Shown piece after piece: positions 33,818 to 39,599 of a stretch of DNA of 39,599 nucleotides; the first letter of the stretch is position 1; each line of letters begins with the position of its first letter. The DNA lies in NCBI GenBank assembly GCA_024400995.1, contig JAKSLU010000011.1, forward strand, positions 1 to 39,599, read 5' to 3'. The notes beneath the pieces are model-generated. The model did not search any database. It was not told the DNA's origin and saw nothing but the letters and a program-made list of their open reading frames with translations. This stretch comes from Bacteroidaceae bacterium. Its GTDB lineage: Bacteria > Bacteroidota > Bacteroidia > Bacteroidales > Bacteroidaceae. The translations under genes and the position numbers were made by a program.

Positions 33818-36796
33818 TCAGCGAGCCAGACGCTTGTGGCCCTCCTGCAGATAGAGACCACGCTGGGGCTGACGCAACTGACGGCGACCCTGGAGATCGT
33901 AGGTGGGGGCGGCTGCGGTGCCCAGGGTGGGAGCCTGGATGCCGTCGGTGTAACGCATCACCTTGCAACGCTCTGAGAGGCAGCTCTCGCCTGCGTCATA
34001 GACGGCAGAGACATAGTAGTCATAGCAATGCTCCATCTCTACGCTCTCGTCGAGATAGGCGGGAGTGGCGAGGGGCGTGTCGTTGAGGCGCTCGCGGTTG
34101 CGATAGATGTTGTAGCCCAGTAGTTGGAGGTTGGCGGGGCCTTCGGGCTGATAGGTCACATCGTCCACGAGGAGGGCAAACTTGTGCTGGCTCATGCAGC
34201 GCAGCGCAAAATGTCGAGCTCCCTCAGGTAGGGCCACGATGAACTCGTCCCACTCATTGACGTTGCGGAGCTCAATGGGTGCAGTGAGGGCGGAGCGGAA
34301 GCCTGCCGTGACGTCCGTGGTGGAGAGCTCCTCGGTGGTGTAGAGTACATCGAGCAGTTCGGGCTGATAGGCGCTGCTCATGCCGCACTTGGCAAAGAAG
34401 GAAATCTTCTGCTCCTTGCCGGAGAGGGTGGGGGAGATGAGCCAGTCGTTGTTGTCGTAGTACTGGCCGTCGGCGTTGCGGGCATTGCCCATGGCGACCA
34501 TCATCATCTCGCCGGAGTGAGGCTCCCAGGAGCCGTAGGGTATGCCAGCATCGGCGGAGTGATATACCTGCCAGGCCATGGGCAGGCCGGCGTTGGGGTA
34601 CTCGTCCAGCACCACCACGCTGCTACCTATGGACATTGCCATGGTGAGGGTGTACTGGCCATCGCCGTCGTAGAGAGTCCAGTCGCCGCAGTTGGTTATG
34701 CTGAACTCGGGGTAGTACTCAAATGAGTCCGTCGTGGGCAGGGCACCGCCTGCGGTCATGTCGGGAGCCTGCCAGCCCAGGGTGACGCTGCTGGTACCGT
34801 TGGTGGCAGCCAGTGCGGTGGGCACGGGGTAGTTGGGCATGAAGACTGTGGCGCGCTGGCTCTCAGAGGTGTTGTCCTCCTCGCGGGCATCACCCTCGAG
34901 CACGGCCTGAGCGTAGTAGCTCACCACGTGGGGCACAAAGACATCGGGGGTGTCCTTGAGCGTTACCTCGACGTTGGCATCGAGGCCTATGGCAGGACCC
35001 TCGATGGACTGTACGAGACGGGTATTCTCGCCTTCCGTGCGGTATAGCTGGAGGGTGTAGCTACCCTTGGCCAGAGCCTTGCTGCCACGGTTGCGCAGGG
35101 TGAGGGGGAAACTGGCCTCCTGGCCCATGTTGACGCGGATGGGGAAGTTCGTGGAGATAATGGCCACGTCGCTCTCGACGTTGTCCGTCACGCTGATGTT
35201 ATCAACCATGGTGATGCGGGTGGTCTCCACCACGCTCTTGCCGTTCAGACCAATCTGCACGAATTGCTTGTCCTTGAATCGGGAGAGGTCCACCGTGTAG
35301 CGCTGCCATCCCTTGCCCTGGCTCAGGTCGATGGTGGTGAGGGTCTCCCACTCTGTCATCTCGGGCATGATGTCAACGTCCACGAGATCGGCCTTGCCGC
35401 TCAGGTAGAGCCAGAAGGAGAGTGTGGGTGCGGAGAGCTGGCGCAGGTCTATCTTGGGGGAGATGTAGCGGGCGGACTTGCCCAGGGCGGAGGTGAAGAA
35501 GTGCGTGTAGCCATTGTTGCCATCCTGATCGGGCACCTCGTCAAAGGCGCTGGAAGTCCACCATGAGGCCTCACCGATGGAGGTGGATCCTGTCACGTGG
35601 GTGAGCCAGGGGCCGTTCTTGACGGTAGCATTGGCATAGTTCTCATTCCAGGGAGCCACCTTGGCAGGTCCTACCTGCGTGCTGACGGTCTGCCAGTCAC
35701 TCTTGTTGCTGCCCACCTGGTTCTGAGCATAGACGGAGTAGGCCTTGTAGGTCTGTCCCATGGAGATGTTCACCTGGTCCTCAAAGTGGGTGTCGTACGT
35801 CGTCACCTCGCGGTCACTGGTGATGGTGTAGGACACTTGCTTGGGGTCGAGATAGCCACCATGTATGCCCACCTTGGGAGCCTCCCAGGTGAGGACGATG
35901 GTGCCGGGGCGGTCAAGATCCTCGCGGCAGGTCAGGTTGAGCACGCGACCAGGGCGGTCAATGCCCACATAGACTTCTGCCACGGCAGGGTCGCCCTCCT
36001 CGCCATTGATGTCAACGGCTGCCACCTTGTAGGTGTAGAGGCGGTTGGAGAGTTCCTTGTCGTTGAAGGTGAGCTCCATGCCAGGGGCGATGTCCTCACC
36101 GTTGGCATTCTGCGTGAGAGTTCGCACAAGGTTGTCGTTGCGGTAGATGCGCACGCTCTCCACATACTGCAGGGGTGCGCCTGCCAGTGTAGTGGTGGGC
36201 ACAAAGAAGCTGAGGTCGCAGGTCGTCTTGCCCTTCTCGCCAGGAGTGGCTACAAGGTCGGTGGGAGCGGAGGGGGTGGTGACGGCGGCCACGGTGATCT
36301 CGAGGTTGTCGAGATAGAGATAGAGCTTTTCGCGGTCGCTGCAACCATGGAATCCGAGATAGTACGTGCCGGTCTCCTTTACCTTGAACTTGGTGCGAAC
36401 CTTGTCGCGCTCATACTCGGTCTTGAACTCAAAGGGGGCTACCAGCTCCTGGGTCATGCCCTCGGCAGTGGCGGAGGTGCCAAGGTATAGGCCCAGACGC
36501 TCGGGATAGAGCGAGGCATAGCAGTTGAAGCTGACCTCATACGCGGCATTGGCCTCCAGTGCGAGGGGCAGTATGAGCCAGTCATCTACGGGGCCGTCGT
36601 TGCAGGGCGGGCACTGCACGTAGTGCTGATAGGGGTTGTAGCGCCAGCACTCGTCATCGCCGTTGGCATCCAGCAGGATAAAGTCACTGAGCGATGCAGG
36701 GGTGTCAAAGTTCTGAACGTAGGGTGGAGTAATCTCCGTTGCGGCGCGACTCACAAGAGCCAGACAGCAGAACAAAAGGGTAAACAGATTGCGCAT
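33818..36796 (-). CDS. Large secreted choice-of-anchor-J / fibronectin III protein with YDLQGR tail
   Basis: 992 residues. Signal peptide (MRNLFTLLFCCLALVSRA). Three segments with choice-of-anchor-J or MAM-like features: DDWLILPLALEANAAYEVSF (about 70-90), SSAFDEVPDQDGNNGYTHFF with SPKIDLRQLSAPTLSFWLYL (about 415-465), and YDNNDWLISPTLSGKEQKISFF (about 785). Between them lie fibronectin III-like units (PSAPTDLVATPG, PTALAATNGTSSVTLGW) and a CARDB-like domain with VNMGQEASFPLTLRNRGS. The C-terminus has TYDLQGRRQLRQPQRGLYL. Such proteins bind or degrade extracellular material; no catalytic residues are apparent. A -7 box lies upstream. Confidence 0.8.
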   Translation of the reverse strand: MRNLFTLLFCCLALVSRAATEITPPYVQNFDTPASLSDFILLDANGDDECWRYNPYQHYVQCPPCNDGPVDDWLILPLALEANAAYEVSFNCYASLYPERLGLYLGTSATAEGMTQELVAPFEFKTEYERDKVRTKFKVKETGTYYLGFHGCSDREKLYLYLDNLEITVAAVTTPSAPTDLVATPGEKGKTTCDLSFFVPTTTLAGAPLQYVESVRIYRNDNLVRTLTQNANGEDIAPGMELTFNDKELSNRLYTYKVAAVDINGEEGDPAVAEVYVGIDRPGRVLNLTCREDLDRPGTIVLTWEAPKVGIHGGYLDPKQVSYTITSDREVTTYDTHFEDQVNISMGQTYKAYSVYAQNQVGSNKSDWQTVSTQVGPAKVAPWNENYANATVKNGPWLTHVTGSTSIGEASWWTSSAFDEVPDQDGNNGYTHFFTSALGKSARYISPKIDLRQLSAPTLSFWLYLSGKADLVDVDIMPEMTEWETLTTIDLSQGKGWQRYTVDLSRFKDKQFVQIGLNGKSVVETTRITMVDNISVTDNVESDVAIISTNFPIRVNMGQEASFPLTLRNRGSKALAKGSYTLQLYRTEGENTRLVQSIEGPAIGLDANVEVTLKDTPDVFVPHVVSYYAQAVLEGDAREEDNTSESQRATVFMPNYPVPTALAATNGTSSVTLGWQAPDMTAGGALPTTDSFEYYPEFSITNCGDWTLYDGDGQYTLTMAMSIGSSVVVLDEYPNAGLPMAWQVYHSADAGIPYGSWEPHSGEMMMVAMGNARNADGQYYDNNDWLISPTLSGKEQKISFFAKCGMSSAYQPELLDVLYTTEELSTTDVTAGFRSALTAPIELRNVNEWDEFIVALPEGARHFALRCMSQHKFALLVDDVTYQPEGPANLQLLGYNIYRNRERLNDTPLATPAYLDESVEMEHCYDYYVSAVYDAGESCLSERCKVMRYTDGIQAPTLGTAAAPTYDLQGRRQLRQPQRGLYLQEGHKRLAR

Positions 36797-36823
36797 AGTT
36801 TAGCTTTTTAATGATATTTGGCG

Positions 36824-36831
36824 CAAAGATA
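36824..36831 (-). promoter_or_regulatory. -7 promoter box for the 992-aa protein
   Basis: TATCTTTG on the minus strand fits TAnnTTTG, 27 bp before the ATG at 36796. No clear -33 box. Confidence 0.6.
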
Positions 36832-36902
36832 CGTAAAAAATGCCGAAAGGAGGGTTTGTTGTGCTTAAAGTTTGCAAAGAGATACAAAAATGAGCCAAAA
36901 AC

Positions 36903-36933
36903 TTTGCACAATGTAAACAAAATCGTATCTTTG
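36903..36933 (+). promoter_or_regulatory. Bacteroidetes promoter for the gene at 36968
   Basis: TTTG (36903-36906), 19-bp spacer, TATCTTTG (36926-36933): a good match to the Bacteroidetes TTTG-N19-TAnnTTTG promoter. The ATG at 36968 is 34 bp after the -7 box. Confidence 0.8.
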
Positions 36934-36948
36934 CAGTCGCAATCAATT

Positions 36949-36967
36949 ATACATTATATAATATAGT
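36949..36967 (+). repeat. AT-rich ATACATTATA-type leader
   Basis: ATACATTATATAATATAGT directly before the ATG at 36968. It resembles the leader before purL (13390-13410). Confidence 0.6.
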
Positions 36968-37816
36968 ATGACACGACTAAACAAGATTTTCTCCCTCCTT
37001 CTCCTGTTCCTTGGTATGGCATTTACGGCTCAGGCCCAGGTTGAACTCGAAAGCTTTGAGGGATGGGACGGCGCCGACAGCGAGTGGCTGCCCGAGGGTT
37101 GGACCGAGGAACATACCGACGAGTATATTCCCACGTTGGCTGACGGCCAGTACACCTGGCACGTGATGGACCCCAAGACGCAGAAGTCCATGCCCGATGC
37201 TACCGACGGCAAGTACTATGTCGGCATTGGTTTTGCCAAGGATGGCAATGGTGATCTCTATCAGGACGAGTGGCTCATCTCCCCGGCCTACAAGCTGAGC
37301 GAGTATGGTGGCACGGTGAACTTTGACCTGTTCTACTCGCCCCTCTATCTCTTCGATGTGAGCACGTCCAATATCGACTTTGACAACATGGACTTCTACG
37401 AGCGCCGCTCCTCTGCCGACCTCCAGATTCTGGTGCGTCGTATGCTGGACAATGGTGAGTGGGACGAATACTGGTCGCTGTTCGGCAGCCTCTATGCCGA
37501 CTGGTACACGATGTTCTACTCCTCGCTGATCAGTGCCTTCTCCACTATTGACTACCACCAGCACGACACAGTATTCCTGACTGACGAGGAGTATCACAAT
37601 GCCACCGTGCAGATAGCCTTCCGCTATGTAGGCGTGGGTGGCTACAACATGGCCATCGACAAGTTCCGTATGGGCTATGCCTCCAACGTGACTGGAGTGA
37701 AGGGTGTCAACGATAACGATAACAATAACGATAACTACTATGACCTCCAGGGTCGCGTGCTGCGTTACCCTCAGGGCATCTACATAAAGAACGGACAGAA
37801 GACCCTCCGCCGCTAA
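36968..37816 (+). CDS. Secreted choice-of-anchor-J protein with YDLQGR tail
   Basis: 282 residues. Signal peptide (MTRLNKIFSLLLLFLGMAFTAQAQ), then ESFEGWDGADSEWLPEGWT and LYQDEWLISPAYKLSEYGGTVNFDLFYSPLY, the usual opening of a choice-of-anchor-J or MAM-like beta-sandwich. The C-terminus has an Asn/Asp-rich stretch from a hexamer repeat, then NYYDLQGRVLRYPQGIYIKNGQKTLRR-type tail. It is divergent from the larger related protein at 33818-36796 and is coupled to the next small gene by TAATG. Confidence 0.8.
   Translation: MTRLNKIFSLLLLFLGMAFTAQAQVELESFEGWDGADSEWLPEGWTEEHTDEYIPTLADGQYTWHVMDPKTQKSMPDATDGKYYVGIGFAKDGNGDLYQDEWLISPAYKLSEYGGTVNFDLFYSPLYLFDVSTSNIDFDNMDFYERRSSADLQILVRRMLDNGEWDEYWSLFGSLYADWYTMFYSSLISAFSTIDYHQHDTVFLTDEEYHNATVQIAFRYVGVGGYNMAIDKFRMGYASNVTGVKGVNDNDNNNDNYYDLQGRVLRYPQGIYIKNGQKTLRR
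37706..37735 (+). repeat. 6-bp tandem repeat before a YDLQGR tail (second)
   Basis: Five hexamers GTCAAC, GATAAC, GATAAC, AATAAC, GATAAC, encoding VNDNDNNNDN before YYDLQGR. Confidence 0.8.
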
Positions 37817-38082
37817 TGGATGACCTCTTAGTCTTTCGTCGCTTTCAGCTGGATGAACTCGATGGCTACACCGAACGTTGCATGGCAGCAGCCAAGGACA
37901 AGCTCCACACCCTCTTCCCAGCCAAGCACCTCGTGGCCCTCGATGCCGTTACGCTCGGTATAGAGACCGACTCCCTCTACAGCGACACAGGTATAGACAC
38001 CTACGAACTCGGTCTGGTCGATGACGAACTGCCTGCCATGCGCAACACCCGCGATGGCAGTGTTATAACCTTCCGCGTCTGA
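37816..38082 (+). CDS. Hypothetical 88-residue protein
   Basis: 88 residues. The ATG overlaps the stop of the preceding surface-protein gene (TAATG), so it is probably coupled to it. Acidic, soluble, without a signal peptide or membrane segment; the second half has several Asp/Leu pairs (DTYELGLVDDELPAM). The last 20 bp overlap the 3' end of serC on the other strand. I do not recognise it. It could be a real small protein or an accidental frame; the coupling and codon use favour a real gene. Confidence 0.5.
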   Translation: MDDLLVFRRFQLDELDGYTERCMAAAKDKLHTLFPAKHLVALDAVTLGIETDSLYSDTGIDTYELGLVDDELPAMRNTRDGSVITFRV

Positions 38083-39181
38083 TCTGTTGGCTCTCAAACT
38101 CCCGCATACACTCAGCTAGCCGTTCGGCGCCACGGAGCGGCATACCATTGTAGCACGAGGCTCGCAGGCCACCCACAAGGCGGTGGCCCTTGATTCCCAC
38201 CACGTCGCGCTCGGCGCAGTAGTCTATGAACTCTGCCTCGAGCGCGGCGGCTTTTGTTGTGTCGCCTCCGAGGCGCTCGGCATCTATGCGGAAGCTGATG
38301 TTCATCCTGGAGCGGGAGTCCCGACGTGCCATGCCACGGAACATGCGGCTCTCGTCCAGTACCTCGTAGAGCAGACGGGAGCGCTCCACGGCCATGCGCT
38401 CCATGGCGGGTACACCCCCTTGGGACTTGATCCAGCGTAGCATCTGGCGGGCACAGAAGATAGGTACCACGGGCGGCGTGTGGAACAGTCCGCCGTGGGC
38501 ACGGTGCACCCTGTAGTCGAGGATGGAGGGCAGCGGACGCGGGGTCTCTGCCAGCGCCTCGGGGCTGAGTATGACAAAGCTCAGGCCGGCCATACTTAGG
38601 TTCTTCTGTGCACCACCATAAATAGCCCAGTGACGCTCCACTTGTATGGGACGAGAGAGGATGTCGCTCGACATATCGCTCACCAACGGTACACTCACCT
38701 CTGGCTCATGGAGGAACTCCGTACCATAGATGGTGTTGTTGGACGTGTAGTGCAGATAATCTACATCGGAGGGAACGGTGATCTGGCTGGGCACATGGTC
38801 GTAGCCATCTCTCTCCGTCGAGGCTACCTCCACCACCTCACCCCAGTGCTGGGCCTCATGCTGAGCCTTGGCTGCCCACACGCCGGTGTTGACGTAGGCT
38901 GCGCGGCGGCGTAGCAGATTGGCGGGTATGCGGCAGAACTCCATGCTGGCACCACCGCCGAGCAGGAGTATGGTGTAGTCCGAGGGTATGTGGAGCAGTT
39001 CTCTCAGGAGCTGGCGCGCCGCGTCCAGCACCTCCTGGAATATGGGTGAGCGGTGGCTCGTCTCCATCAGTGAGAGGCCCGTCCCCTCCAGTTGGCGGCA
39101 GGCCTCGGCAGTAGCCTCCATCACCTCGCGTGGCAGCGTGGCTGGGCCGGCACAAAAGTTGTATATGGGCTGTGTTGTCAT
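38063..39181 (-). CDS. serC: Phosphoserine aminotransferase
   Basis: 372 residues. PLP aminotransferase of class V; acts in serine synthesis and, as PdxF, on the 3-hydroxy-4-phosphohydroxy-alpha-ketobutyrate of pyridoxal phosphate synthesis, the step after PdxB. Seen: YNFCAGPATLP, METSHRSPIFQEV, LLGGGASMEF, TSNNTIYGTEF, SDMSSDILSRP, and the Schiff-base lysine Lys193 in YGGAQKNLSMAG (the usual GPAG reads SMAG). The C-terminus has GHRLVGGLRASCYN. A -7 box lies upstream. Confidence 0.95.
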   Translation of the reverse strand: MTTQPIYNFCAGPATLPREVMEATAEACRQLEGTGLSLMETSHRSPIFQEVLDAARQLLRELLHIPSDYTILLLGGGASMEFCRIPANLLRRRAAYVNTGVWAAKAQHEAQHWGEVVEVASTERDGYDHVPSQITVPSDVDYLHYTSNNTIYGTEFLHEPEVSVPLVSDMSSDILSRPIQVERHWAIYGGAQKNLSMAGLSFVILSPEALAETPRPLPSILDYRVHRAHGGLFHTPPVVPIFCARQMLRWIKSQGGVPAMERMAVERSRLLYEVLDESRMFRGMARRDSRSRMNISFRIDAERLGGDTTKAAALEAEFIDYCAERDVVGIKGHRLVGGLRASCYNGMPLRGAERLAECMREFESQQIRRGRL

Positions 39182-39237
39182 GTCCTCTGGACTCTCTTTC
39201 CTAGACTTTACAGCTACTAGGCTGTACTGAGTGGGGG

Positions 39238-39245
39238 CAAAGTTA
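39238..39245 (-). promoter_or_regulatory. -7 promoter box for serC
   Basis: TAACTTTG on the minus strand fits TAnnTTTG, 56 bp before the serC ATG at 39181. No clear -33 box is visible at the usual distance. Confidence 0.55.
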
Positions 39246-39355
39246 CGAATAAAATCCCAAACCTATGCCCCCAGAACAGAGATTTCTGCTTGTTCACTAC
39301 AAAAACAATACCTATGGACCACAAAATGGCTGAAAGACAATTTTGAGCAATAGGG

Positions 39356-39424
39356 TAGTGCGCCGTAGTGTATAGAGCAGTGAATCGTAGTGTATATAGT
39401 AGTGCGCCGTACTCGCTATAATAG
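39356..39424 (+). repeat. 22-bp tandem repeat array upstream of serC
   Basis: Full units 39364-39385 and 39386-39407, a diverged third from 39408, and a partial unit before. Units begin CGTAGTGTATA on the plus strand. The first is 19 of 22 identical to the unit at 17397-17418 (minus strand). Confidence 0.85.
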
Positions 39425-39428
39425 TTTT

Positions 39429-39500
39429 GCCCAAACTTGTGCACTAAGCACAAAGCATGTATAACAAACTGCGTTACAATACGTTACGCAGTGTTTGGGC
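39429..39500. other. Candidate three-way-junction structured element
   Basis: GCCCAAAC (39429-39436) pairs perfectly with GTTTGGGC (39493-39500). Inside are two perfect hairpins: TTGTGC/GCACAA (39437-39453) and ACTGCGT/ACGCAGT (39468-39492), separated by 14 nt. The 72-nt unit could be RNA or DNA. It is not a tRNA: no T-loop and no anticodon stem. Confidence 0.55.
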
Positions 39501-39510
39501 CGTACATTTT

Positions 39511-39540
39511 TGTACACTATTGTACACTGCTGTACACTCT
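39511..39540 (+). repeat. 10-bp tandem repeat
   Basis: Three exact-period 10-mers TGTACACTAT, TGTACACTGC, TGTACACTCT, preceded by a diverged CGTACATTTT at 39501-39510. The TGTACA palindrome is the constant part. Confidence 0.8.
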
Positions 39541-39546
39541 CTATGT

Positions 39547-39568
39547 AAGCGTCTCCGCGTTGACGCTT
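39547..39568. other. Hairpin near the window end
   Basis: AAGCGTC (39547-39553) pairs with GACGCTT (39562-39568), followed by TATT; possibly a weak terminator. Confidence 0.5.
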
Positions 39569-39580
39569 TATTGGTCAATT

Positions 39581-39599
39581 AAGAGCCGCTAAGCTCTTT
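39581..39599 (+). terminator. Possible terminator hairpin, cut by the window end
   Basis: AAGAGC (39581-39586) pairs with GCTCTT (39593-39598), followed by T at the edge. Whether a T-run follows cannot be seen. Confidence 0.35.

Larger units (their letters stand above)
39182..39599. other. 418-bp non-coding tail with repeats and hairpins
   Basis: No convincing gene; an open frame at 39217-39453 on the minus strand runs through the repeats and the serC promoter and looks accidental. It holds, in order, the serC promoter, the 22-bp array, a three-way-junction candidate, a 10-bp array and two hairpins. Confidence 0.7.

Noticed and set aside
39217..39453. 78-codon frame on the minus strand
   Set aside because: It runs through the 22-bp array and the serC promoter and lacks any recognisable protein features.
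39429..39500. tRNA gene
   Set aside because: Size and closing stem fit, but there is no T-loop sequence, no D-loop pattern and no anticodon stem.
39364..39540. Plasmid-type iteron origin
   Set aside because: Period and tandem layout resemble iterons, but no replication initiator gene or plasmid functions are seen and the same unit is found beside pdxB in chromosomal context.

Overview
The window looks like chromosomal DNA of a Bacteroidales bacterium, most likely a Prevotellaceae member with fairly GC-rich coding sequence. This rests on promoters with the Bacteroidetes -7 motif TAnnTTTG, few Shine-Dalgarno sites, surface proteins ending in a YDLQGR tail, a DUF4923 lipoprotein, BspA-type leucine-rich repeats, and Bacteroidales-type enzymes such as the CysN-CysC fusion and the long single-chain PurL. 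I saw no rRNA, tRNA, CRISPR array, transposase or phage module.

Layout. 1-716: AT-rich edge with a small leucine-rich-repeat protein and the remnant of an unidentified gene. 717-9272 (minus strand): membrane protein of unknown function, aroA, CorC/HlyC-type membrane protein, topB, FecE-type ABC ATPase, alkaline phosphatase, class I fumarase. 9388-17106 (plus): cysN/C and cysD (sulfate activation), a Spy/CpxP-like periplasmic protein, a YqeY-family protein, purL. 17462-27304 (minus): pdxB, metY, a 7TM-HD (PgpH-like) phosphohydrolase, nadA, DUF4923 lipoprotein, typA/bipA, and a FISUMP-thioredoxin fusion. 27455-33697 (plus): ettA, a porin coupled to a Gate-domain membrane protein, a YDLQGR-tailed surface protein, a TtcA-like enzyme, a GlsB/YeaQ protein. 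33818-39181: two choice-of-anchor-J surface proteins on opposite strands, an 88-aa protein, and serC. 39182-39599 is a non-coding, repeat- and hairpin-rich tail.

How genes connect. CysN/C and CysD make APS and PAPS; MetY uses sulfide; PdxB and SerC are consecutive enzymes of DXP-dependent pyridoxal phosphate synthesis, and both MetY and SerC need that cofactor. The porin and Gate-domain protein look like an outer/inner-membrane uptake pair.

The most unusual feature is the repeats. (1) A GC-rich palindromic element lies between genes and also sits in frame inside coding regions: three times in aroA and once near the start of the porin gene. (2) Short, imperfect, locus-specific tandem repeats (units of 6, 7, 9, 10, 21 and 22 bp) fill many gene junctions and also lie in frame in purL and pdxB. 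(3) A 22-bp repeat occurs both beside pdxB and upstream of serC, about 22 kb apart. (4) Next to the serC array is a candidate 72-nt three-way-junction structure. These are the best candidates for an undescribed system. All function calls come from reading translated sequence; no search was run.
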